Shown: piece by piece, positions 1 to 12,095 of the stretch
Position numbering within the stretch: the first letter of the stretch is position 1
How the letters are laid out: the number at the start of each line of letters is the position of its first letter
NCBI GenBank assembly: GCA_021234155.1
Contig: JAJEKV010000003.1
Location: 27,699,166 to 27,763,165 of the forward strand
DNA from: Isoetes taiwanensis
Lineage: Eukaryota > Streptophyta > Lycopodiopsida > Isoetales > Isoetaceae
Length of the DNA: 64,000 bases
Direction: 5' to 3'
Notes under the pieces: model-generated
Told to the model about the DNA's origin: nothing
What the model saw: the letters and a program-made list of their open reading frames with translations, nothing else
Databases searched by the model: none
Translations under genes and position numbers: made by a program

Positions 1-519
1 AAGCAAACAAATCCTCATGTGTCATCATCATTCATCCGCTTCATTTGTACTCGATGCATAAAAATGGAATAAAAGACAACATTACTTACTATAAAAGTTT
101 GATTTGATGTAAGAGCATCTAACTGCCTTCAATATGTACTATGTTAGTGAAAAAGAAAGGGGGAATCAATGAAGATGCAAGATAGACTTCTCAATATCCA
201 ACGGTCAAAACTTCAAATGTATGAAAAAAAATTAAGGCCACTCAAGCATGTGGTTCTAAGACCATAATATAAGGTTGTGAAAGTAGTATTGACATGTAAA
301 GCATTAATATCTTATTTGGTTGAGATCGCAACACAATTCAGGAATGATATCAGTCTGGGAGCGACTTATTAGGAAAGGTGCTACTCCTAACCTAGAGCAT
401 AAGCAACCTAAGCATGGAACTTAAGCATCTGGCCTTAAGCATGGGACTGCATCTGGCCTTGTATCAAGCAACCGTTCTAGCACTTTTTTGTGATGCATAA
501 TTTTTTTGAGCTCATCCTA

Positions 520-1623
520 ATGTTGATTCTTGTACCATTGCTAATTCTTGTTCCATTTCTGAGATCCCAACCACCATTGTTGCTAATTCTTGTTCCATTT
601 ATGAGATCCCAACCATCATTGTCAAAGATTTATCAAATGCTGATGAAAGGGCTTCTGGATGTGCCTTCATGTCAATATGCCCAAGGACATTTGTGAGTAT
701 TTTAGCAGAGCGCCTTCTTATCTTCATGTCTTTATCTGACAACAGATTTATAAACTTACTAAGATTATTTTCGTCATATCCTTGCATGTTCCCTAGAATC
801 CTGCACCAATTTTTATTCATTCTATGAGGTTGAGACAGAATATACAGTGCATCTCCTGCATATTTGCCTTACTTTGCGTGAATTTTTCACTCTCTTTTCA
901 TTTTCAGATTGAACCACATCTTCTACAAAATATAAGTTGCACAAAGTTGGAATTATGTAACCATTGCTTCCTATTTTATCTCTTTCCTTTGCATCCATGG
1001 CCAAGCTTGTTAGTATACAAATTGCGAGCTTCTTCAGAGAAAGATCCACTTCATTTCTTACCATGCTACAAAGATTTTCCATGGCATATTTTGAGATCTG
1101 TTTCTTGTGCTCTGTTTCAGCCAGCTTGTTGAGTAACTGCAATGCCTTTTTCTTGCTTTCAAACGGTTCACCATGGCTTTCTTCTAGATATTCTGAAAGC
1201 CTTTTTATCAAGTTATGAACAAAGCCTATTTTTAATATATTCCTTGGATTCTTAGCCATGTCATTTAACAGGGATAGAAGCAAGTGTGTAGCAGGATGTT
1301 GGGCACAACTTAACAACCTGAAGAAGTATCTCTGCAGCTTTCTGTCTTGCCTCACGTACATCCTCTGATGTGAGCATAACCCTGCAAGTGTCCCAGGAAA
1401 CGATTTCCAACAGCACTGAAAAAACTTTGATTACCTCTAGGCTATATCTTTTCTCTAAAATATTCTCCATGATTAGCACAATGCTGTGCTGTTCGTCATG
1501 TATATCTGATGATATCTTCATAAATGTAAAATCTAGGAGAGTGAAGTGGGTACCTTCAAAGATGCTGGAATCCATACATTTACAGTAGTAAGCATACTGA
1601 TTTAGAAAGTATTTATGCTTCAA
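520..1623 (-). pseudogene. Decayed ARM/HEAT-repeat protein gene
   Basis: Read from 1623 downward on the minus strand, three overlapping frames (1623-1261, 1361-822, about 868-599) give one continuous alpha-helical, Leu/Ile-rich protein. Helix pairs such as KKLAICILTSLAMDAKER and KIRRRSAKILTNVLGHID have the look of armadillo or HEAT repeats, a scaffold for protein-protein binding. The frame must change near 1305 and again near 868, where GKYAGDALYILSQPHR lies upstream of the last frame. The terminal stop (599-601, TAA) sits in a duplicated 42-bp unit; the sister unit has GAA at the equivalent place (557-559), so the stop looks like a single-base nonsense change. No intron is needed, so this could be a retrocopy or a long decayed exon. 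I am fairly sure of the helical-repeat class, not of the subfamily. The host partner is unknown. Confidence 0.55.
522..623. repeat. 42-bp in-frame tandem repeat in ARM-like pseudogene
   Basis: Two near-identical 42-bp units (541-582 and 583-623, both starting CTAATTCTTGTTCCATTT) and a partial third before 541. The period equals 14 codons, so the duplication extends the minus-strand reading frame without shifting it. Confidence 0.8.
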
Positions 1624-2279
1624 CCACGCTGCGGTGGCATTTTAGACTGCTTTTCTCCTAGATGAAGCCTAACCTGTAAATAGGAAATTTTTGAATGCCC
1701 TCTTACTTAAGCAAGTCAGAATAAAATAGTTGCTTCCAACAAAAGCCTTAATCCCTGATACCTGGAATGCAATCCATGGCAGAAAGGCTTTTAGGGTCCA
1801 GTCATAAGCATGCAACTCCAAGTGATCCGGCAGCTGTAGGCACAAATCCGACCAAGTTTCACCAAGCTTCAGCCTCTATGACCAAGGTTCAACTTTTGTA
1901 CCATTTTGCATCTCATTTTTCCTGTAAAAACCATGCAAAACCATGTACTCCAACTATGAACCTGAGCAAAGCAAGGCATTGATCAGCCCAGAGCCGATTT
2001 AAAGAGCTTGATGTGTGATTTGAAGCGATGGAACAATGTCAGGGTCGATCTGAAGAGCTTGAAGGCATTGGTTTAGCTTAAGAGCTCCGGATATTGATAT
2101 TGATATTGATATTGCTTAAGAGCTCCGGATGCCTAAGACTCGAACACGATGCCTTCAAGGATGCAAATGATGGTTTTTCTTCTAATCTAGCTCCCACGTT
2201 TCTTGAGCAAGCTGCCATCACAAAAATATGTGCGGCAATACTGAGAGGAGCAAATCCGAACAAAGGGTGCTTAGGGTGT
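1624..2279. other. No gene seen; small microsatellite
   Basis: No coding segment is recognised. At 2091-2113 there are about four GATATT units, flanked by a direct repeat GCTTAAGAGCTCCGGAT at 2076-2092 and 2114-2130, so the microsatellite lies between duplicated 17-mers. Confidence 0.5.
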
Positions 2280-2812
2280 GGTCACATGATCATGTCAACA
2301 TGGATGGAAGGACGTCAAAATGCAAAAAATAAGGGGTCACATGTCTGTTTTTGACATGAATGGATTGCCGTCAACATGGATCCGTCCCACCGGCTTCCTC
2401 TTCGGTTGGATGGGTTCATGTTGACATGAATCCCTAAATATCTGACACGTAGCAACTTTCAAAGAAAATTGACCGTCCATTTTCTAAACATTTTTTTGAA
2501 CGTTTGTTTCTTCCGGAGGAACGGAAGCAAAAACGGTGCAGCAGAGAGAGGAGAAGGAAAATCGGTGCAGGGGAGAGGATCTCTGGCATCATGCAGCACA
2601 TGTGCAAGCATCGGAATCGGAATTGATCAGTCCAAAGCATCGGAGAAACGAAGATCAAAGATCGACAGGCATCGGGAATTGATCAGTCCAAGCAACGAAG
2701 AGGAATAGAATGGCGCCGTGAAAGAGAGTATTTGACATGAACATGTGACCCCGGTGTTTTAGAAACATTCATGTCAACATGATATAGATCATGTCAACAT
2801 GATCATGCTCCA
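2280..2812. mobile_element. Candidate non-autonomous element with inverted ATGTCAACATG ends
   Basis: Both ends carry repeated CATGTCAACATG / CATGTTGACATG motifs. CACATGATCATGTCAACA at the left (about 2283-2300) is partly matched in inverted form by the CATGTCAACATGATCATG stretch at the right (about 2790-2808). A second inverted pair is GGGGTCACATGT near 2334 and ACATGTGACCCC near 2742. The interior has no recognised gene. This could be a MITE, but I could not fix the ends or a target duplication. Confidence 0.35.
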
Positions 2813-3060
2813 CTGAAGGAAAAACTCTCCACTGAAGGAAAAACTCTTCTGCTCTTTTTATTTTTATTGATCAATGTGGGCCGCCAGACACAGAGCTCAC
2901 AAAGCCCAAAAACCTATTCGCCATAGCCCAAGAACCAACTACAATATCTGACCGTCCAATAGCTAGATGAAATCTCCACCGTCCAGATTAGGGCGGGATA
3001 CAACACCCTATAACATTATAATATACGATGGTTCTAAGTACTCCCTATTTGGGTTGGGCT

Positions 3061-3557
3061 CCCATGAAACCCTTCCTATTTTCCATGGAAACCCTTCCAA
3101 TTTTCCATGGAAAATAGGAAGGGTTTCCATGGAAACCCTTCCGGCTTTCATTAAAACCAGGAAGGGTTTCCATGGAAACCCTTCCTATTTTCCATGGAAA
3201 CCCTTACCCTTCCTATTTTCCATGGAAACCCTTCCTAAAGGGTTTCCATGGAAAATAGGAAGGGTTTCCATGGAAACCCTTCCTGGTTTTAATGGAAAAT
3301 TGGAAGGGTTTCCAATTTGAAAATCGGAAGGGTTTCCCCGGAAAATGGGTAGGGTTTCCTTTCTTTTTTTGACGACGACGCACACGGCGCCCAACGGACG
3401 CCGCCATTAATGGTGCACGCTTATGCACGCTCATAAATATGCACGACAATCAAGAATTTAAATTTTAATTCAAATGGAAACCCTTCCTATTTTCCATACC
3501 CATGGGAAAATAGGAAGGGTTTCCACAAATGGGGGAAAATAGGAAGGGTTTCCATGT
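3061..3557. repeat. Left array of GGAAACCCTTCC in alternating orientation
   Basis: About a dozen copies of GGAAACCCTTCC or its complement GGAAGGGTTTCC, separated by short spacers such as TATTTTCCAT, in two blocks (3061-3360, 3474-3557). Many neighbours are head-to-head or tail-to-tail, so the single strand can fold into several hairpins. Likely subterminal transposase-binding repeats of the MULE (inference). Confidence 0.8.
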
Positions 3558-3666
3558 TTCTTCAAAAAAATTTTAAGGGCTCTTCTTGCGCTTTGCTCTC
3601 CGCCATTGCATCTCAAAATTTTTAAGGGCGATTCTTGCACTCTGTTCTCCTCCATTGCATCTCCTT

Positions 3667-6600
3667 ATGGATCCGGAGCTTGACGCATTTGAAGAATGCG
3701 AGGAGGATGCTTCTACCGATTCATCACTATATGATTCGGACGAAACTGTAAGTGATTTTGCTTTTGAAAATATTGACAATGCTGCAAGTTTTGAGGATTT
3801 ACAAGATGAAGACAATGCAAGACCAAATGTGGAGTATGATCCCTTGGAAGAGGAACGTTACATTCAACGGTTTCCTCCTATTCCTGTTATCGCCTCTGCT
3901 GAGGGCTACATTTTTAACGAAGCTTCATATTATTTGATGGTGCATTGTGTCGAAAATTCCCTCCATCCCTCTGTTCAAGATGTCCTTCAAGCAGATCCTA
4001 ATTTTCCTGCGGGGTATGTTCGCCAAACACAAAAGCCACGAGATACACAAATCATAACGAGGTGGTCGAGCTTCCAGGAGAAGTTGCAAGTCCATCTGAG
4101 AATCTCGTCTTCTCCTGCGCTTGACCTTTGGCAAATGGCTCTACATCCCACCATCATGGATGTGGAAGCAAATCATTTTCAGAGCTCATGTCGAAGGTGG
4201 TCTACGCCACTTGCCTATATGTCCTACCCTAGATAACATCAAGAAGGTATGGCAGATTGGAGCCAAGTTTCATGGCATTCCAGAAGATTATGTGAGGCAA
4301 TGCATAGAAGTATGTGGGTGCAGTTCCCGTCCGACGAAGCCTACGAGGAGACAAGAGTTATTCAATTATGAGGAGATAGTGCCATATCACTCCTTGGAAA
4401 GTCGAGTGGAGCAGTTACAAATAGATCACAGGGTCAGGTTGATTCGACGCCATACTAGGGATTGGATGAATGATATGATATGTGTTGATTACATTTGTCA
4501 TCGAGGGGAAGTGCGGCGGCGTGAGTGGTCCGTGGTCGGGGAAGACAGACAAGAAGGAGTTTCAAGATAAGATGCGGGTTTCGTCTTCGCACAGTGATAC
4601 CGAGCAATCCGAGTACAGATAGTTCTGCCACAATACACATTCGTGTTGGGCATGATGGACACAACCCGTGGTCTGAAGATGACGAGTGGTCCCGGCCCTT
4701 GCATCCCTCTGTTGCAGAGGTGACTACCAACATGCTGCTGGACACGAGAGATTTCCAAGGCGTGTGTGGAGTAATATGTTGGAGAGAGGAAAGGAGTTGT
4801 GTCGCACCACCACACCAGTGGAGAGAGCCACTTATCGCTTCAAGGTGGCCCACGAGGACATATGGCACATTGGTTACCACTTACGTATAAAAGGTATGTA
4901 CACTTATCGAATATGGAAAGAATGAAATAAGTTTTTTATGTTTTTTGGGTTACCACGCCTATTGTGTTGCAGGAGCATTACTCGGGCCAGATTGGGATGC
5001 CGTAGAGAGTGGGATGGATGCTTGGGTTAGATCAGGAAAGGTCATATACCACCAACCCTATGCACCCGACCATGATGACCCGACTAGGCGGCCTTGGATT
5101 GTTGTCATCCAGGACAAATGGATGCTGGAACAAGCTATAAAGTACAGTCCAAATGGTGGTTGGACCATGGATTCCACATTCAGAACTAACATGTATGGTT
5201 GTCCACTATATGCTGCACATGTCCCTAATCTCAATGGTATCGGCGTGCCTGTTTTCTACATGATGTGCACCATTGTCCCCGGGGAGCACCATGAGAGATT
5301 GGCATTGGGAGTGGCCCTGCGTGCAGTCTTTGCCCGCATGGGCAGCGTTCGACCTAGGGCTATTACGATAGATCTCGATAATGCAGAGCGAGCAGCGTTA
5401 GATGATGTCATTCTCGAGGACCCGCATTGCTGGCTAGGGGAGACACAGGTGAACCCTTTATGGGAGTTATTATGTAATGCATATCATATCGCGTAATGTA
5501 TTGTCTGCAGATCGCATGTTCGATTCTTGCGTGTTGGTTCCATATGAAACGGGCGTGGCTAAAGTATCTGCTACCGAAGGTAATTCCTCCATTACGTGTA
5601 CATATGGTATCACCTCGAAGTCGTTAATCGCTATCCCCTTGCAGGTTCCAGGTCAAGCAAGAAAGAAAGACATCTACTCTCGCCTTTCTCTCATGATGAC
5701 TTGCACCAGCAAATGGGACTATCTCGACCATCTACACGAGCTTATGGAGAATTACAAGGATAATGAGAGTGTTATGAGGTAACCCATGTATGGTTGACCA
5801 CAGTTACTGAAAATACAACTCACGGAAAAGTGATTGCATGTAGTTATCTGCGCCACAACTGGATACTTGGAGGACATTGGGATGGCAAATGGCAGAAGCA
5901 TGCTAGGATGTTCTCTCACTCGCATTGCGACACCACAAACTTGACAGAGGTGCAATGGCGAATTTTGAAGGTGCAGATTCTGCAACGCAACGTGAATGTT
6001 CGCATGTTCCACATGTTATCCACCTTGATTGGTTATCCAGAGGGAGGGGTTCCCATTGAGGCTCCATGTTGGAGTTGTCAAAGCGGCGCCAAGAACTTGG
6101 TATGCACTATTTTTTAAGCTCGCTTGAATTCAACTAACTAGTATATTCTCCAACCGCCCTATAGGCGCCCGATTAAGGCGATTTGGAAAGGCACGGCTGT
6201 AGCAAGCGATTAGCAGCAGTTGAGCGCCTATGCAAGTTGCAAGAAGAGCAAGGAGATGCAATTGTCTTGACGGATCAAGAATCCATTGTGCTTCATGTCA
6301 TTTCCGAGTCAGCTCCGGAGACGAGGTATCGTGTGGAAATGTATGCCGCATACCGCAGAATTTGCCCAAGCGTCTACTCTAGATGCAAACACCTTTTGGC
6401 TGCAGAGTTCTATCTTGCCAAGCATCATCCTGGCTTGTATAAGATCCTCCATCCGGCTGTTAGTGTGGATGAGGTTGTTGAACTTCACCATGGAATTGAA
6501 GCCCCAGAGGGCACAATGGAGACGCTGAAAGAAGTCGCCCTCATGCTTGTAAAGAAGAAGCAAGCGACTCTTCAAAAGTGGGTTGAAGAAACAACAACGC

Positions 6601-6846
6601 GGTTTTGATGTAATCCAGTGGCGAGAGAAAGAAGAGCTGGAGCAGATTATCCAGGACGTACGCCGGGATGTCAGATTGCTCGGTTCCGCAGATAGCCATG
6701 CACCTGTGAAGTTCAAAGGGTCTTATGCACAGTCGCAGGCTGCTGCACGGGCACCTCTCTATCCATCTAGATCGCCTGGCCCACTTCGACAAGAACCACC
6801 TCTCCACGGAGGTAGGCCAAAGGGGTGGAACAAGCGAGACGTTTGA
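3667..6846 (+). pseudogene. Broken MULE transposase (DDE, CxxxH, SWIM-like) gene
   Basis: The element's transposase, which would cut and rejoin DNA at the element ends. In order: an acidic N-terminus from ATG 3667; a Cys/His region (frame 2, to about 4570); the catalytic core, with first Asp in GGWTMDSTFRTN (about 5160), second Asp in ITIDLDNAE (about 5365) and CNAYHI (about 5475), matching the MULE C-x-x-x-H; a SWIM-like segment CPSVYSRCKHLLA (about 6366); and a C-terminal AT-hook-like GGRPKGWNK (about 6815). A 79-bp intron at 4894-4972 splices cleanly in frame, and a 65-bp one is likely at 6100-6164. Frame changes are needed near 4160, 4570, 4755, 5490, 5775 and 6600, and a TAA at 6174-6176 follows the second intron. 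No intact protein is possible from this copy. Superfamily assignment is confident; subfamily is not. Confidence 0.75.
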
Positions 6847-7090
6847 AGTTTCAGGGGGCCGAAGAAAATTAGTCTCAAGCAGATTTTATGTTGTACTCTA
6901 CTATGCCGCATCATGACACTATGATATACTAATTTGTGTTGCTTAACCCTTGTCTTTTTTAAATATTGTTGCGTCGTACAAGCAAGAGACCAAAAGAAAA
7001 GAAGAAACTAACCCAAGTAAATGGTAAATGTAAAAAGAAGAACAAACTCAAGTACTTGATAAATGTGACAAGTGTTGTGATACATATGAG

Positions 7091-9670
7091 TCATAAACCC
7101 TTGGCCTTGTTATGAGAAAGCCACAATGCATACAATAACGCAATAGCAGAGGAGAGGACTTGTCTCTCTCCTCGGATCTGCGAAGAAGGGTTAAACCAAT
7201 TCCATCCGACCTATAAAAGAAAATCATATGAGGTGGTTAGTATGAATACTTTCCAAGTCGTGTGCAAAAAGAAGAAAAATTCAAGGGTAGGAGGGAAGTA
7301 CCTGAGCAGCACTAGACGAGGCTCCATCAATGTAATCCTTGACGAAGAAACTATTTGCCAACAAGCGCATGGTCATGGTACAAAAAACCATGTGCCTGCC
7401 ACTCGTATGCTGTGGCAATCTCCCTCGCAATCCGCCAGAACCAAGGTCGAGGCCTAAAGCCAGTGTCTAGCCTCAACCAGATGGGGGCCCTCGCTTCTCG
7501 CCCTCGCTCCGAAGCCCATCCTCTCAAAGGGACAAAGACCTATGCTAGATAGAAAGTCCCGCGCACGTTCTGGTACATAATGCCATGACCGCCTGCGGTC
7601 CTATCAAATGTCCATGCCTCATGACTGATCGCTGCCCAATCCCGGGCCGATGGGGCATAAGGCGTGACAAGCCCATGTCTCCCCATGTGATCCTCCACAC
7701 TAATGGGGTCCCCTTTGCCCTTGTCTCTGGACACCTCGACCTCTGCCTCTACATCGGCCGGGGCCTACCTGCCCTTGCCCTCGCCTCTACCTGCGCGGTG
7801 GCTGCCTCTACCTCTACCTCTGCCTCTACGGTGGCTGCCTCTACCTCGCCTCTCCCCCGCACGCCTCTACCTCCCCCCCACCACCATTCGCCCCTCGTGT
7901 CCATCCCCGTACATCTCTACGAAATGGGCGTGTGAGCTCAATCGGTGTCTCTGCGGCCTATCCGACTGCATTGCCTCGTGAAAGCTCGTCCGTAGACCTA
8001 TAAATGGCTCAAGAGTGTCGAGCATGGTGGGCACTGGTACAGTAGAAGGACCTGGTGCATGGTCCAATGAAGTGGAGCTCGTCGAAGGTGATGGCTCATG
8101 GAAAGAAGCCCACGCGCTCGCTAGGTCCGTATGCACTTCCTTCAACAATCGGCCAACGTCGCCCAAGGAAAGCGATGTCCGAGGTACAGAACAAGGTAGT
8201 GCATCGGGCGTGGCGGGGCATGGGAAAAGGAAGTGGGAGGAAGTGGAGGTAATGGGGGAAAGGGGAGTAAGTGTGCTTAAAAGGAGGTGAGGGCACACGT
8301 GGCCGGGCAAGGTGCTAACGGATGGTGGTGGTGGCGGTGGGGAGGGGGGTGGTCCACATGGTAGGAAGGGGGATGGTCCACATGGCAACGTGAAGGGGGG
8401 TGGTGGCACGGATGCTACACTAGAAGAGTAGGGGCTGGAAAACAAGCGAGGAAAGAATGGTCGAGACTTCGGAGATGGGAATGATGGTGACACATATGGG
8501 AGTGATGTGACAAGACCACACCGCATGGGGAGAGAACTAGGAGTATGGGAAAAAGAACGGGTGGTGGGAGAAAGAGGTGTAGCAGGCTGAGTGGTCGATG
8601 CTAGTGCATCATGGATGGGCACCCTCCCCAGGCTGAGGTCCACATCGCAAGATGTGGATGGCATGAGTGACGTGCTAGAGGCAAAGCGGTTTGCTAGATG
8701 AACCGGGCAACCCTAAGCCGGGCATCCGGGCCAAGTCTGCGGTGAAACCCTAATCCATGCGCCTCGGCTACCTCTACGACATCCTCCTTCCCTACCAACC
8801 CTGTGTCAGCTGCCTCATCCTCAATAGGGCGGTCTCTCTCCTCCTCAACAATACCTCTGCCTCCACCCAACCTAACCTGTGTCTGTCGGAACCGGACCTC
8901 TCGGCCCTCATCACGCAACCTAGTGAGCGCCTGCACTCTATCTGCCATCCAACGTGGTCCTCCCTGTGGGTATCTCGTAGCTAACTCCTCCTGTGAGAAG
9001 GACCTCTCAATGAGCTCCCACTCTGCCACAACCCGTCTGTGGAGTCGGGCCGTAAAGTGTGTCTCCTGCTGGGACACTAGAAACTCTGCCCTGGCACATC
9101 TATCCTGACCACGAAGGCGGCTCCTCTCCCTCTCTCTCTCGCGTGCTGCGTCATCCTCCTCGTCCCTCGGACGCACTCTGCGTGCACCACGAGGCCGAGG
9201 CACCCATGGTACCTCCCCATGCCAGCTCATGTGGTGCTTCGCGCCATCCATGCCTAAACCCCAACCACCCTGGTCCGGAGGAAGCGTGTGTGTGCACCCC
9301 TCGTGCTCACAAAACCATCTATCCTGGGACCTCGTAGGAGCCCCAGGGATGGTGATCAGTAAACGACGTATTCTCCAATGCCCCTGGAGCTCGTCCCTAA
9401 AGAATTCTAAATTCTAAGATCACACAACTCTAAATCGATGAAAAAAATAATAAACTCGACTTACGGGAATAACACTACGTTCCATCTACATCTAAAAGAA
9501 CAAGATCTAAAATTAAAAGACAACCTATATTTGTGTCCATGACTAGATACTGAACAATAGAAATCTATGCTTATACTAGAGACTAACCCGTCGGGCGCAA
9601 ACATCCTAAACGGCTGTGCAACGGGGGGCGCTGCGCCCGCTGCGTCCTGGCCCGCGCCTATACCCACCAT
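7091..9670 (-). pseudogene. Convergent second gene of the MULE element (Arg/Gly-rich, zinc-finger-like)
   Basis: Minus strand, towards the transposase. A likely first exon starts at 9670 (MVGIGAGQDAAGAAPPV) with a donor at 9587. The next exon opens near 9417 and holds a Cys/His cluster, CEHEGCTH followed by HHMSWH (about 9300-9228), then an Arg/Glu-rich helix with WELIERSFSQEEL. A Ser/Pro-rich stretch (8664-7870) leads to a Gly-Arg tract GRGSHRRGRGRGRGSHR (about 7850-7770), then WAAISHEAWTFDRTAGGHG and WFWRIAREIATAYEWQAHG. A GT-AG intron (7301-7211, 91 bp) joins SSSAAQ to VGWNWFNPSSQIRGER, ending at a TGA at 7091-7093. At least two or three frame shifts are needed. I recognise no family. Role is inferred from position only: an accessory protein of the transposon, possibly nucleic-acid binding. 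Confidence 0.5.
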
Positions 9671-11943
9671 ATCTATTTTAAAACATTACAACAGAAGCGT
9701 AAGCATGTAATCTACTAGAAACATGTAAAAAAATTACTAACAAAAAACACATAGCGATTATTGAGCAATCAATGACATGCAACAAAGAAGAGCAAATTCA
9801 GAACAAATTCTAAATTCCAGGAGAATTTGAATTCGCTAGTTCACGTTTGACTTATAACTATACACTACAATATGTCAAGACAGAATCCATTTGGGTGGAT
9901 ATAGAGAACCCTTTTTTAGAACAGCCTTAGCCTTTTCTTATTGCCACGACCATTTACATAAGCAAAAAGAAGAATTAGAGATGCAATGAGAGGAAAAAAA
10001 TTGCACTTTGAGTGCTTTTATTTATAACATTTGGACACAATACATTTGGAGTTCTTGATTGGGTTAAAACCCAAGCGTTTCTAATATTCATCAAAAGAAA
10101 TAAGAATGTCGTAGAGGATTCATGATCTGCCCAATTGGTAAATGCGCTCCACCTTCAAGCATTAAAGATGAAAAGGATTCAAAAAATTTTCACTAGAATG
10201 AAGCTATTCTTCAAGGAAATAGATGCAATTATTTACATGCTAATTACATGCGCTAATTATCTGTATGCTATAATGATATTGCAAAGGGAACCTGTTCCAA
10301 GCTCAGCAAAATTTATATGCCATATAAAATGCAGTATCGTCACTAAACAAAATACTTACCAATTTCAAGCAATACTGTGCAAAACCGTGCTCAGAATTCC
10401 TCCAATTCGAATTCAATTAACCTGGGGTTTTTTCAATCAGTAAGAAAAGCAAAAAACAAAAGAAATTCAAGCAACTAGAATCTTAATGCATCTTCAATTC
10501 TTTACTGTCGGACTGAAGCATGAACTGACCTTGGAATCTAAGCTTTTAATCTAAAATGAGGGGCAGAAAATTAACCTCAAATTTAAGCTTTTAATCTAAA
10601 GCGCCTCGGTTCCGCTAGAATCAGCCCGGAAAGCCTTATCATCTTGCTGCACTGGGAATTCAACAAAAGGAATTCATCCGACCAGGCCAATTCTCGTCAT
10701 TTTGTAATCTTTTCAAATCAAAGCTATGCTCTGGAGTCAAGAACTCTGAAGGTAAGCCTTTCCAATCTTTGTTTAATTTCCCTGTTATGTTAATAATCCT
10801 TGTAGTTCAACGTTACAAAACGCTTGGCTATGAATGCAAGGGCGTAAGATTGGCTTGGCGAAAGGCAGCAAAATTGAAAACAAGCAAAAAGGATTGCACG
10901 GATTTTCAGACAGGGAATCTTCAACAAAGGGCAACATGGATCTTCTGCTCATGGCTTTGGAAAGTTGCTCAGATCTTGGGAATGAAAACTTGGAAAGAAC
11001 GGCAGTATCCAAAAGAGCACCACTTGGTAAATGTAGCGAGAATCCGGATTCAAGGTCACAGTCTTTGCTCGATTTTGAGGATGGCAAAAGCAGGAATGGT
11101 TTTAGAGACTTAATGTTTACTAACGGAGAACGATCTGCAGAAGATAAACCTTTTGCGAAATGGAAACGGATTTGCAGGGGAAAAGCAGAGCCTAAAGCGT
11201 TCGATTCATACCTGTTAGAGGATTTTTCCTCAATCCTCAATGGCCGCTTTTGCATCAGCTGCACCGGATTTGTATTTTCAAGCGCCCAACTCTTTCCCTT
11301 GGGCAGAGTCTATCGCCATAGCTGCGCTTGCAGTTCTGGCTCTCAGTTTTCTCATCCCTGCATTAGACTGCTGTGTTCTTTGCCATTCTTGCTCTGTTTT
11401 CAAACAAAAATCAAGCTCAGAAACTCGAATTTAGGGCTTGGACTCATAAAACTTGATATGGGCTTCTCAAAAAAGCAATCGATCCGGCCAATTTCTGAAA
11501 ACCGTTTGGGCCTTTTGATTCTTCATATGAAAATTTTACCTGTCAATCGATCCGGCAGTAGAACACTCTCGATTAGGTAATAGAACACGCTCGATTTGAT
11601 AAGGAAAATTTCTGTCAATCAGTTAATCAGTTAAAGGAAGCAAAAAACAAAAAAAATTGAAGCAAAACTGCGCCTACACAGCTTGAACAGAGCCTGAACT
11701 ACCTTTGTTTCCTACAGAATTTTCTATAAAACGCCTCCTTGATCGCAAGAGTTCCTCAATCCGACTGTAAGAGTTTCTTAATCGATTCAATCTCCATGCA
11801 AGAACGAAAATTGATCCGCCTGAGGAAGAGGAAGAACGCAAAAAAATTGCTTTTCTTGAAAAGGTGTTAAATCAAAGCCGTAGAAAATTAATTACAAGCA
11901 TTAATTAACGGCGGTTGCGTTGGATATCTAAAAATAAAATATT
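9671..11943. other. Mostly non-coding part of the MULE span
   Basis: AT-rich DNA without recognised genes, apart from the open frame at 10834-11580 listed separately. A second small open frame at 11240-11434 would give a 64-residue peptide with a hydrophobic segment (IAIAALAVLALSFLIPAL), overlapping the first. Either could be captured host sequence. Confidence 0.4.
10834..11580 (+). CDS. Unrecognised 248-residue open frame
   Basis: An open frame starting MQGRKIGLAKGSKIENK. The first ~130 residues are polar and could be real protein (GKSRNGFRDLMFTNGERS, FAKWKRICRGKAEPKAFD), while the second half is Cys/Ser/Phe-rich and looks non-coding. I do not recognise a family. Composition differs from the GC-rich accessory gene beside it, so a captured fragment or a chance frame are both possible. 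Confidence 0.2.
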   Translation: MQGRKIGLAKGSKIENKQKGLHGFSDRESSTKGNMDLLLMALESCSDLGNENLERTAVSKRAPLGKCSENPDSRSQSLLDFEDGKSRNGFRDLMFTNGERSAEDKPFAKWKRICRGKAEPKAFDSYLLEDFSSILNGRFCISCTGFVFSSAQLFPLGRVYRHSCACSSGSQFSHPCIRLLCSLPFLLCFQTKIKLRNSNLGLGLIKLDMGFSKKQSIRPISENRLGLLILHMKILPVNRSGSRTLSIR

Positions 11944-12037
11944 TTTGCGGAAACCCTACCGTGCTTCAGTGGAAACCCTTCCGGTTTTCACGGAAATTTG
12001 GAAGGGTTTCCCATTTTGAAATTTGGAAGGATTTCCA
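11944..12037. repeat. Right array of GGAAACCCTTCC-type motif
   Basis: Four related copies: GGAAACCCTACC, GGAAACCCTTCC, GGAAGGGTTTCC and GGAAGGATTTCC. Same motif, mixed orientation and spacing style as the left array, hence read as the other end of the MULE. Confidence 0.7.
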
Positions 12038-12095
12038 AATTTTTTTTAATAACCCCAATCGGGGGGAGATAGTGTGAGCGTTATAATATAGGATG

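Larger units (their letters stand above)
3061..12040. mobile_element. Probable ~9 kb Mutator-like (MULE) element
   Basis: The span is bounded by two arrays of the 12-mer GGAAACCCTTCC in both orientations (3061-3557 and 11944-12037); the motif is not seen as an array elsewhere in the window. Between them lie a MULE transposase pseudogene on the plus strand and a second gene on the minus strand, pointing towards each other. MuDR of maize has the same convergent two-gene plan; that is family knowledge, and sequence relationship of the second gene to mudrB is not shown. I could not identify the exact outer ends or a 9-11 bp target duplication, so the boundaries are inferred. The 9.7-11.9 kb part may be captured or later-inserted DNA. 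Confidence 0.5.

Noticed and set aside
3061-3557. Interstitial telomere repeats
   Set aside because: The motif contains AAACCCT but units are 12-mers in alternating orientation, not tandem TTTAGGG.
5580-5644. 65-bp intron in the MULE transposase
   Set aside because: GT-AG borders exist, but splicing would leave the good frame, while reading through keeps it open.
7867-8290. Plus-strand frames opposite the accessory gene
   Set aside because: They mirror the Ser/Pro-rich and Gly-Arg tract of the minus-strand gene; codon pattern and introns support the minus strand.
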